Shown here one piece after another: positions 1 through 6,258 of a DNA stretch of 6,271 nt. A program made the position numbers and the translations under genes. Position 1 is the first letter of the stretch, and every line of letters starts with the position of its first letter. This stretch comes from Ruminococcus sp. AF46-10NS (GTDB lineage: Bacteria; Bacillota; Clostridia; Lachnospirales; Lachnospiraceae): NCBI RefSeq assembly GCF_003474435.1, contig NZ_QRNF01000077.1, forward strand, positions 1 through 6,271, in the 5' to 3' direction. The notes below the pieces were generated by a model. It saw only the letters and a program-made list of their open reading frames with translations. It was not told the origin of the DNA and made no database searches.

Positions 1-388
1 ATATAAAGTTTCGGACTTACCTTTAAAGTACTTTGAAGCATCTCAAGTCTAAGATATTGATAATAAAGATCCGTTAAAATTTCTTTCATATTTGGCCTTG
101 TTTTGGGATAATACTTCACTTGAATAAATTCAAATGTATTGTCCTCGAAAAACACATCCACATCCTCAATGTATTCTGAATAAATTCAAATGTATTGTCC
201 TCGAAAAACACATCCACATCCTCAATGTATTCTGAACAAACATATTTTACATTTTTTTGAAGGAGACACATAATTGTAACAAAATCTTGAAATAAAAATC
301 CTCTAATCTTGTCTGTAGCATCTCTAGCTTTATCCCCTTCATACATAATTGATAATTTCTGTTCATCTGTGTATATTTTCGTATCCAC
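1..388 (-). pseudogene. DUF4297/Cap4-like nuclease, N-terminal part, interrupted by tandem duplication and running off the window
   Basis: The frame opens at GTG 388, with AAGGGGG (402-396) seven nt upstream and an in-frame TGA two codons before it, so this start is well fixed. The protein has DKIRGFLFQDFVTIMCLLQ (27-44), then E53, D57 and D59 in SEYIEDVDVFF, and FEFIQ (67-71), after which a 56-bp duplication shifts the frame and a stop follows at 118-116. If one repeat copy is removed, reading continues VKYYPKTRPNMKEILTDLYY without a stop to the window edge. The restored D-x(8)-E-FIQVK pattern matches PD-(D/E)XK nucleases of the DUF4297/Cap4 type, DNA endonuclease effectors in anti-phage systems such as CBASS. 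Family assignment is from motif memory and is moderate. The rest of the gene lies outside the window. An N-terminal HsdR was considered, but HsdR does not usually begin this way. Confidence 0.72.
121..236. repeat. Perfect 56-bp tandem duplication inside the nuclease gene
   Basis: Bases 121-176 are repeated exactly at 177-232, and the identity continues for four more bases (TGAA, 233-236), giving a 60-bp match at an offset of 56. TGAA therefore flanks the ancestral unit on both sides, the signature expected of slipped-strand or microhomology-mediated duplication. Because 56 is not a multiple of three, the second copy is read out of frame and ends the protein early. The two copies have no differences, so the event is recent, reversible, or an assembly artefact. 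Confidence 0.97.
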
Positions 389-395
389 AAATCAG

Positions 396-402
396 CCCCC
401 TT
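396..402 (-). promoter_or_regulatory. Strong ribosome binding site fixing a GTG start
   Basis: AAGGGGG lies seven nt before the GTG at 388. Because an in-frame TGA sits just before the GTG, this is the only sensible start for the nuclease gene. The strength of the site suggests the gene was well translated before it was broken. Confidence 0.75.
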
Positions 403-452
403 TATATCATTCCTTTTGTTTCCCCTTCATTTTTTATATCTATCTAAAACAA

Positions 453-1390
453 TTATTTCAATAAATTCATCACAAGTGTAACCATCACATCCTTCTCTTC
501 AGGTCTTGATTCAGCAATCATTAAAGTAATTGCTACTAATGCACCATCGCTGATCTTCTTTTCTCCATTAACAAATAATACATTATTTCTATCAAGAAAT
601 TCCAAAAATAACGAAGCTGCTATTCGTTTACAACCATCTGCATATGGATGGTCTTTAATCATAAAGTACAACAGATATGCTGCTTTTTCTTCCAATGAAG
701 GATATGCATCATATCCAAATGCGCTCTGGTATATAGCTGCAATTATCCCTTTAACCTTACCAGCTTCTTTTTCTACTCCAAAAACATCTGTATTAAACGA
801 ATCTCTCATATTATTAACCATCGTAACACACTCATCATATGTAATGCGATATGTTGGCATTTTTCCCGAAGGCTTCTTTAAAGTTTGATGATCATATTGA
901 TCTAAAAGAAGCAATGCATCCGTATATTCATTTACTGCTTTAAGTATATCGGACTCTTCTACATCCAATGCATTCGCCAACATTTTTGTCTGAATATCAA
1001 CTGTTTTTTCAAGAGCTTGTAGGCGTTTTTTGTTTACTACATAACCTTTTAGTATATATTGTTTAAGGATTTCATTAGCCCACTGCCGGAATTCAACACC
1101 TCTTTTAGATTTTACCCTATATCCAACCGAAATTATCACATCCAAATTATAGAGCTTTGTTTTGTAATTTTTTCCATCTGCCGCAGTTGTCAAGGATTCC
1201 TTGACAACTGATTTTTATCAAGTTCACCCTCTTTAAAACAATTATTAGCATGCAAACTAATATTCTGCTTTGTCGTTTTAAATAATTCTGCCATTTGATT
1301 CTGTGTAAGCCATACCGTATTTTCAAGAATCTCTACAGATAATGATATCTCTTTATCTATCGTCTCAAATATTACCAATTCTTTTTTCAT
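453..1390 (-). pseudogene. rhuM: RhuM family protein with C-terminal Fic/Doc domain, one-base frameshift
   Basis: Two frames together make one RhuM protein. Frame one (1390-1190) has a helix-turn-helix-like N-terminus (TVWLTQNQMAELFKTTKQNISLH, residues 26-47) and reaches EGELDKN, then goes off frame and stops. The other frame carries SVVKESLTTAADGKNYKTK, LDVIISVGYRVKSKRG and FRQWANEILKQYILKGY, the RhuM core, followed by a Fic/Doc-like domain with HPYADGCKRIAA. One base missing in or beside the T run at 1212-1216 explains the break; repair gives about 312 residues, near family length. The apparent TTG start at 1193 is internal, not a real start. RhuM was named from a Salmonella pathogenicity island and its relatives often lie within type I restriction loci; its biochemical role is not established. 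The ATG at 1390 has GAAAGGA seven nt upstream. The Fic motif has Tyr for Phe and Cys for Asn, so activity is doubtful. Confidence 0.9.
1184..1210. repeat. 27-bp perfect palindrome (13-bp arms, 1-nt centre) in the RhuM gene
   Basis: The arm CAGTTGTCAAGGA (1184-1196) is followed by a single T (1197) and its exact reverse complement TCCTTGACAACTG (1198-1210). As RNA it could form a 12-bp stem with a 3-nt loop. It encodes the conserved RhuM stretch SVVKESLTT, so at least part of the symmetry may be a by-product of coding. It directly abuts the T run where the reading frame breaks, and the premature TGA (1192-1190) lies inside one arm. No U-tract follows on either strand, so it is not a typical terminator. 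Confidence 0.9.
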
Positions 1391-1435
1391 GAGATTATCC
1401 TTTCAAAATATACCTATGTCTTTCAACTATTTCGT

Positions 1436-1897
1436 TTATAGCATTCTGTTTTCCCGATACGATTCAAATATATATGACGGATTTTCGTAATATACACTGC
1501 TGTTGTAGTCATCAATCTTTGCACTGATAAAAGAATTGTATACTTTTATTAAAGCTTCTATAATTCCAATACCCTCATCTGCAGCAACCATTTTTATCAG
1601 CCGCTTATATACCTTTCCAATATCCCAATGTGATGGAATGCTGTATTTACAATCACCCACATTGTCAAATTTTCCCTCTTGTATTCCTGCTTCTTCGATA
1701 AAATCATCACTGACTCTGTCAATGTTATCACAATGGTAGACATCTGCGAGGTCATAAATTTTATCAATCCTCTGCTTTCCAAGCGTATTTACAACATCTG
1801 CCCGTGTATTCTTTGTTTTCCTGGCAATGTAATCAATCAGGCTGCATGTGTAAAATAAATCATTATCTTTTTTGCTTTCACGTCCTTCTCCTGCCAT
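1436..1897 (-). CDS. DUF3791-like partner of the DUF3990 protein (putative antitoxin or cofactor)
   Basis: An intact 153-residue cytoplasmic protein with no signal peptide or membrane segment. Residues about 11-70 (LFYTCSLIDYIARKTKNTR, then YDLADVYHCDNIDRVSDDFI) resemble the small helical DUF3791 proteins that commonly sit next to DUF3990 genes. Residues about 78-150 (FDNVGDCKYSIPSHWDIGKVY, then ALIKVYNSFISAKIDDYNSS) form a second, probably helical module I cannot assign to a named family. Its ATG directly follows the DUF3990 stop (TAA ATG) with GAGGTG as ribosome binding site inside the end of that gene. Translation is thus tightly coupled, as in toxin-antitoxin pairs. A neutralising role is inferred from this arrangement alone. 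It is the only cargo gene downstream of hsdS without a lesion, which fits an antitoxin but does not prove it. Confidence 0.8.
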   Translation of the reverse strand: MAGEGRESKKDNDLFYTCSLIDYIARKTKNTRADVVNTLGKQRIDKIYDLADVYHCDNIDRVSDDFIEEAGIQEGKFDNVGDCKYSIPSHWDIGKVYKRLIKMVAADEGIGIIEALIKVYNSFISAKIDDYNSSVYYENPSYIFESYRENRML

Positions 1898-2355
1898 TTA
1901 TAGCACCTCACAATCTCTATACTTCAGGCATTTCAATGATTCTTTGGAACAAAATGCTATCTGATGAGTTGGATACTTGAACTTTGCCAGAACCCAGAAC
2001 TGTTCTCTGGTAATCGTACCGTCCATGTAATCAGAAACAAAATTATAAATCTGATCGTCTGCCATTGCACCGATTACAATATCATATTCATGGTCTTTTC
2101 CACTCCGACATGCAATTATAAAATCCAACCATTCTTCTGTCATATCTTTGAATTCTTTTATTTTCAGATTCGATTTTAAACGCACATCATAGACAGATAC
2201 AACCTCGTATCATATCTCCTGGCCCATCTTTGAGCCTGTTCTTTTATAATCGTACAGTAAAAACCAGTTCCAAAATCTTTTGTATTACGACCTTTTCTGA
2301 TTTCCGGTTTCTCTACAGCCTGATATCCACCATGGTACACCGTCATTATCGCCAT
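1898..2355 (-). pseudogene. DUF3990 family protein (ADP-ribosyltransferase-like), one-base frameshift
   Basis: The gene is in two frames. Frame one (2355-2176) gives MAIMTVYHGG, KGRNTKDFGTGFYCT and EQAQRWARRYDT, the N-terminal pattern of DUF3990 proteins (YHGG, then DFGxGFY, then a QAxRWA helix). It then runs out of homology and stops. The second frame resumes with VVSVYDVRLKSNLKIKEF, EEWLDFIIACR and YDIVIGAMADDQIYNFV, the C-terminal half of the same family. The join is at about 2203-2206, where one missing base explains the break; repair would give 152 residues. I recall DUF3990 as belonging to the ADP-ribosyltransferase superfamily, with the YHG histidine and GFY tyrosine as candidate NAD-binding residues; the target is unknown. 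The ATG at 2355 has a strong AAGGGGAG site (2370-2363) seven nt away, and the gap from hsdS is 16 nt. The ORF starting at GTG 2185 is the tail of this gene, not a separate gene. Confidence 0.85.
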
Positions 2356-2371
2356 TCAGCTTCTCCCCTTT

Positions 2372-3559
2372 CTAGCCAAAGTATTGTTGCATCAGACTAT
2401 CGAATAACTTTTGTGTTTCATCCAGTGCTTTTTGCACTTTAACTTTTGATTTGTCGACTTGCTTAACAAAATTCGAAAACTGTTTCTGAAGTTCTATTGG
2501 CGGCATTATCATCCTGAACGCCTTAATATTTCCCACATTAATATGTGGTGATGCAGAACCAGAAACACCTTTCAAAACATTATCAAGAAATGAATCACTA
2601 TTCATCGCTACACACACAAACTCTGATGTGCACTTATCTATATCCGGTGAAAGAAGCATCGATCTTTGTCCCAATGCAACATTACAATCTCTATCAATAA
2701 TAGCAGCTATACCAAGTATTGCGCCCTCGCGTGTATATACTATATCACCAACCTCTGGTTTCTTTCGCTGAATTCTTTTTACAAATTCATCTTCAGAAAT
2801 ATACTCTATATCATTCCAAAGAATCTTATTCTTTTTTATAATAGATGTTCTAATACACATAAAACCAGTATCTTCATTCGTATAGGAAGGCGTTGAATGA
2901 GGACAGTCAACAATGGATTTACATGCATTTTCTAAAGGCAATGTATTCCAACCCATGTCATTTGCAACCGGATTTCCAAACATCTCGACAAATCGGGCTT
3001 TGATGAGATCATCTAACTTCTGTAATTCTTCTTCTCTAAGTTTAATTACTTTGTAAATCTTATCAAGATACTCACATACTTCAATCTGTTTTTTGTGATC
3101 AAGCTCAGTTATCTCGTATCTTGATACATAATCATCCACCTTTAGATTATGAAGTCCCGTAGTTTTATTCTCAAATGCTCTTGTTCCACCTCTACGGTAA
3201 TTTCCATAAAGTGAGTAAAAAATATATTTAGGAAACCACAGTGTTTGATCTTTCACCCGTAATAAACCTGTGAAATTATTAAACAAGTATGTTTTTTCTG
3301 GGCCATTAAAATAAACAACTCTACCAACTGGTTGCTTGTCACTTCCACCCGATTTTTCAATAATAACGTCTCCCGGGCGAAGATACTTTTCATCTATATT
3401 TTTCTTAATAATTGTTCGCGTAACAACATTTTTATAATCAACAACGCCTTCATTAGTAAAATTGGTCGTTCTAAGAACAGGAATTCCGTTTCCAGTCTCA
3501 TCGTCAAATCCCCATTCACCAGACATTGCCTTCCCCGTTATCTCAACTAATTTTGCCAT
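2372..3559 (-). CDS. hsdS: Type I restriction-modification specificity subunit HsdS
   Basis: A 395-residue HsdS, the DNA-recognition subunit that sets the bipartite target sequence for HsdM. The usual layout is visible: first target recognition domain (about 1-165, with KAMSGEWG and VLRTTNFTNEG), a central conserved helix (about 170-205, REEELQKLDDLIKARFVEMFGNP), second recognition domain (about 206-345), and a C-terminal helix with PPIELQKQF that ends in QQYFG. The two recognition domains differ, so an asymmetric target is expected; the sequence it reads cannot be deduced. The reading frame stays open upstream to 3826, but that stretch overlaps the end of hsdM and reads as low-quality sequence. 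I therefore place the start at ATG 3559, which begins a recognition domain in the normal way. Its ribosome binding site (GGGAAG, 3 nt away) is close, so coupling to a short upstream ORF is possible. Confidence 0.93.
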   Translation of the reverse strand: MAKLVEITGKAMSGEWGFDDETGNGIPVLRTTNFTNEGVVDYKNVVTRTIIKKNIDEKYLRPGDVIIEKSGGSDKQPVGRVVYFNGPEKTYLFNNFTGLLRVKDQTLWFPKYIFYSLYGNYRRGGTRAFENKTTGLHNLKVDDYVSRYEITELDHKKQIEVCEYLDKIYKVIKLREEELQKLDDLIKARFVEMFGNPVANDMGWNTLPLENACKSIVDCPHSTPSYTNEDTGFMCIRTSIIKKNKILWNDIEYISEDEFVKRIQRKKPEVGDIVYTREGAILGIAAIIDRDCNVALGQRSMLLSPDIDKCTSEFVCVAMNSDSFLDNVLKGVSGSASPHINVGNIKAFRMIMPPIELQKQFSNFVKQVDKSKVKVQKALDETQKLFDSLMQQYFG

Positions 3560-3597
3560 TATCTTCCCACACAAACCCGAATTTTCGAATCTGCCAT
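3559..3597 (-). other. Possible 12-codon leader ORF or displaced N-terminus of HsdS
   Basis: Between hsdM and hsdS an ATG at 3597 follows the hsdM stop by 8 nt (AAGAAAGG) and opens a short frame, MADSKIRVCVGR, whose TAA overlaps the hsdS ATG as TAATG. It may be a leader that couples hsdS translation to hsdM. It may also be the original N-terminus of HsdS, cut off by a one-base change, because MADSKIR-like starts feel familiar for clostridial HsdS proteins; that is memory, not a search. HsdS from 3559 already contains a full first recognition domain, so function need not be affected. Random occurrence cannot be excluded. Confidence 0.3.
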
Positions 3598-3605
3598 CCT
3601 TTCTT

Positions 3606-5108
3606 CTATAATCCCAACAACCGCTCCAACTCATCCATTTCTTTTCCGATCTCCAGCTCCAGCTCCCGAATATTGGCCATGATTTCTGATGTTGGCGGAT
3701 ATTCCACCGGAGTGTATTCAATTTCTTTGTATTTATTGATACTGAGATCATAATCATTTTCCACAATATCTTTTTTCGGTACCATAAATGACCGGTCTGT
3801 TCGTTTCCGTTCTGCTTCTTTATCAAGGTTTTTGAAACGTTCTATAATATCCGGAATATCATTTTCTGTAACAGGAGTACGTTTATCGTCCAGACTGAAT
3901 CCGTCTGCTTTCATATCGTAGAACCATACCTGATCAGTTCCGCCGTGTTCTGTTTTTGTGAAAATGAGGATTGCTGTGGATACTCCTGCATAGGGTTTAA
4001 ATACACCGGAAGGCATGGATATTACAGCTTCCAGTCTTTGATTCTCAACGATTTCTTTTCGAATGGATTTATGTGCCCGTGATGATCCGAAAAGTACACC
4101 ATCTGGTACAATACAAGCGCATCTTCCTCCAATTTTCATAATCCTCAGGAACAAAGCAAGAAATAAAAGTTCCGTTTTCTTTGTCTTGCAAACTTTAAGA
4201 AGATCTCCGGAAACAGATTCTGCATCCAGGCTTCCTTTAAAAGGAGGATTTGCCAGCACAAGGGAATACTGATCTTTATCTGCATTCTGATCAGATAAGC
4301 TGTCCCGATACTCAATATAAGGGTTTTCTATTCCGTGAGTCATCATATTCATGGCTCCAATACGAAGCATGGTACGGTCCATATCGTACCCATGGAACAT
4401 ATGATTCATGTAATGATCTTTTTTCTGCTTATCATAAAAAATTTCTTCTTTTCTTTTTTCTTTCAGATATTCTCCTGCTGCAACCAGAAAACCCGAGGTT
4501 CCACATGCCGGATCACAGATAACTTCATCGCTGGATGGATCCATCATCTCAACCATCATCCGGATAATATGTCTTGGTGTACGGAACTGTCCATTCCGTC
4601 CGGACTGAGCTATTTTTGAAAGAAGATATTCATATACATCTCCTCTGACATCTGCTGTCTGGATTTCATTCATAAGTTTGTAAATTTCATCCAGAGAATC
4701 CACCACTTTAGATAAAAGGAGTGGTGTCGGAAGCTTAAATATCGCATCGTCCATATATTTGGAATATGCACTGTTTTTATCATTATGAAGATTTTTTATA
4801 AACGGAAATACCCATTCCTGCATGATCATATACATTCTATCTGCCGGAAAATCATGGAATACGGACCATTTCAGCTGACTTCCGTCAATTGTTCTCTCAC
4901 CTATTTTTACTTCTCCGGCAAAAATACTCTGAAATGGCAAGCCAAGCATTGCACTTTCTCTTGCACGCATATTATCGGAATCATCCAGATCATGAATAAA
5001 CATCAGGTATGTAATCTGCTCGATTACTTCCAGTGGATTGACAAGTCCTCCTGCCGCAAATATATCCCATAAACCATCTATTTTATTTTTTAATTCACCA
5101 GTGATCAT
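3606..5108 (-). CDS. hsdM: Type I restriction-modification DNA methyltransferase subunit HsdM
   Basis: A complete 500-residue HsdM, the S-adenosylmethionine-dependent N6-adenine methyltransferase of a type I system. It works as M2S with HsdS and protects host DNA by methylating the site HsdS recognises. An N-terminal helical HsdM domain (about residues 1-140) precedes the GQFRTP segment (173-178), the SAM-binding motif I DPACGTSGF (199-207) and the catalytic motif IV NPPF (287-290). Downstream are the expected IVPDGVLFG and FKPYAGVSTAILIF segments. Length is normal for the family and there is no disruption. The ATG at 5108 has GGGAGA (5120-5115) six nt upstream, and the gap from the Fic stop is 14 nt, so the two are probably co-transcribed. 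The C-terminal end (ELEIGKEMDELERLL) is a likely coiled-coil helix. Confidence 0.97.
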   Translation of the reverse strand: MITGELKNKIDGLWDIFAAGGLVNPLEVIEQITYLMFIHDLDDSDNMRARESAMLGLPFQSIFAGEVKIGERTIDGSQLKWSVFHDFPADRMYMIMQEWVFPFIKNLHNDKNSAYSKYMDDAIFKLPTPLLLSKVVDSLDEIYKLMNEIQTADVRGDVYEYLLSKIAQSGRNGQFRTPRHIIRMMVEMMDPSSDEVICDPACGTSGFLVAAGEYLKEKRKEEIFYDKQKKDHYMNHMFHGYDMDRTMLRIGAMNMMTHGIENPYIEYRDSLSDQNADKDQYSLVLANPPFKGSLDAESVSGDLLKVCKTKKTELLFLALFLRIMKIGGRCACIVPDGVLFGSSRAHKSIRKEIVENQRLEAVISMPSGVFKPYAGVSTAILIFTKTEHGGTDQVWFYDMKADGFSLDDKRTPVTENDIPDIIERFKNLDKEAERKRTDRSFMVPKKDIVENDYDLSINKYKEIEYTPVEYPPTSEIMANIRELELEIGKEMDELERLLGL

Positions 5109-5122
5109 TTCTTATCTCCCAT

Positions 5123-6178
5123 CTATCGTTCATTATTCCAGGTATATTTCGTATACCTGCCGCCGCCGATTTTTAAAATTTTTTCTGCTGTCAGTAATTC
5201 TGCCAGTGTTCTCTGTATCGTTACCACACTGATATCCGGACATTTTTCTGCGATTTCCTTTTTTGTAATTGTTCCCAGAGTATTTTTTATAATCTCTTCT
5301 ATTCGTTCCGGTTTTGATATATTCTGTGTCATCAGCAATTTTATTCTTGAAGAAAACTCTCTGTATGCTCCTACGATAACGCCAAGCATATATTTTACAA
5401 ATGGTATATAATCATTCTTATTCTCATACCAGTTCTCAGAACTTTCCCTTAAACATTCATAGTATAATTCCTTTGAATTTTCTATCATTCTCTCGATACT
5501 GATATATTTTCCCACAATATAGCCGGATCTGTACAAAAGTAACAGTGTAAGTAAACGGCTCATTCTTCCATTGCCGTCATTAAACGGATGTATGCATAGG
5601 AAATCCAGAATAAACATTGGAATCAAAAGAAGTGGATCTATTTTTCCTGTTGCCATTGCCTCTTCAAATGCTCTGCACAGTTCTTCTATTGCTTCCGGTG
5701 CTTCCCATGCCGGTACTGGTTTAAACCGTATTTTTTTTATTCCCTGAGAATCTTCTTCCTCAATGACATTATCTGCAGTTTTATATTTCCCTCCAATATT
5801 GTAGCTTTCAAATTTATACAAATCTCTGTGAAGCTGTAAAATAATCGCAGACTTTGGCGGGATATGGTCATGGCTTTCATGAATTGTATTCAATACATCT
5901 CTGTATCCGGCAATTTCCTGTTCATTTCTTGTCCTTGGCCTTGTTTTGTCTTTTACCAATTCCCGCAATCTGATGTCTGATGTATAAATACCTTCTATTT
6001 TGTTGGAACTTTCCGTACTTTGAATTTTAGCGATCTCAACTAATTGTGTAAGAGTATCTGCTTTGTCCTCAATAAAAAGAGTTTGTTCTCCTTTAAATTC
6101 ATGTATCTGTGTCAGATAAGATACAATTTCAGGAGTCAACAGATTTTTCCACTTTTCCTGATAATCAAACCGTCTCAT
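5123..6178 (-). CDS. Class II Fic family protein with C-terminal winged-helix domain
   Basis: This is a complete 351-residue Fic protein, predicted to transfer AMP (or another nucleotide group) from a nucleotide donor to a hydroxyl on a target protein in the cytoplasm. The catalytic motif HPFNDGNGRMSR (residues 197-208) matches HxFx(D/E)GNGRxxR in full, including the catalytic His197. An inhibitory helix motif S-x3-E-G (Ser58, Glu62, Gly63) lies N-terminal, which defines class II Fic proteins that hold themselves inactive. Residues about 291-347 look like a winged helix-turn-helix (ITKKEIAEKCPDISVVTIQR), so DNA binding or autoregulation is possible. The ATG at 6178 has an AAGGTGAT-like ribosome binding site about 11 nt upstream. 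It is the first gene after the promoter and ends 14 nt before hsdM. Fic genes of this type often sit beside type I restriction genes. The target protein is unknown. Confidence 0.93.
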   Translation of the reverse strand: MRRFDYQEKWKNLLTPEIVSYLTQIHEFKGEQTLFIEDKADTLTQLVEIAKIQSTESSNKIEGIYTSDIRLRELVKDKTRPRTRNEQEIAGYRDVLNTIHESHDHIPPKSAIILQLHRDLYKFESYNIGGKYKTADNVIEEEDSQGIKKIRFKPVPAWEAPEAIEELCRAFEEAMATGKIDPLLLIPMFILDFLCIHPFNDGNGRMSRLLTLLLLYRSGYIVGKYISIERMIENSKELYYECLRESSENWYENKNDYIPFVKYMLGVIVGAYREFSSRIKLLMTQNISKPERIEEIIKNTLGTITKKEIAEKCPDISVVTIQRTLAELLTAEKILKIGGGRYTKYTWNNER

Positions 6179-6229
6179 ATATTTTCCATCACCTTCTTTG
6201 TCACTCTTTTTTCGATTTTATTTACTTCA

Positions 6230-6258
6230 AGTATATAAATCAATTTTATCATTGTCAA
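6230..6258 (-). promoter_or_regulatory. Sigma-A-type promoter for the fic-hsdMS operon
   Basis: Read on the minus strand, a perfect -35 box TTGACA (6258-6253) is followed by exactly 17 nt and then TATACT (6235-6230), one mismatch from the consensus -10. Transcription would begin around 6223, leaving a leader of about 45 nt before the Fic start codon. No other equally good promoter was seen in the short gaps further down, so this may drive the whole gene string. The assignment rests on consensus match and position only. I saw no clear operator palindrome around it. Confidence 0.75.

Noticed and set aside
92..105. Short match GGCCTTGTTTTG shared with about 5937-5948
   Set aside because: Both copies encode KTRP in unrelated genes; a 12-14 base match is easily explained by codon coincidence.
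453..1193. Independent gene starting at TTG 1193
   Set aside because: Its first residues continue a conserved RhuM segment whose upstream part is in the neighbouring frame, so it is the 3' part of a frameshifted gene.
1184..1210. Intrinsic terminator
   Set aside because: There is no U-tract after the stem on either strand, and the sequence is within a conserved coding region.
1206..1220. Canonical programmed -1 frameshift site in RhuM
   Set aside because: The in-frame sequence T AAA AAT does not fit the X XXY YYZ pattern and the hairpin follows with almost no spacer, so a mutation or sequence error is more likely; kept only as a weak alternative.
1898..2185. Independent 95-residue gene starting at GTG 2185
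   Set aside because: The frame is open and homologous upstream (VVSVYDVR), and the missing DUF3990 N-terminus lies immediately before it in another frame.
2372..3559. Phase-variable hsdS inversion system
   Set aside because: No inverted second hsdS copy, inverted repeats or recombinase gene is present in the window.
3560..3826. In-frame N-terminal extension of HsdS by 89 residues
   Set aside because: It overlaps the end of hsdM, reads as low-complexity Trp/Lys-rich sequence, and has no resemblance to HsdS; the recognition domain begins at 3559.
4063..4619. Plus-strand ORFs opposite hsdM
   Set aside because: They lie entirely within well-supported hsdM on the other strand and show no recognisable protein pattern.
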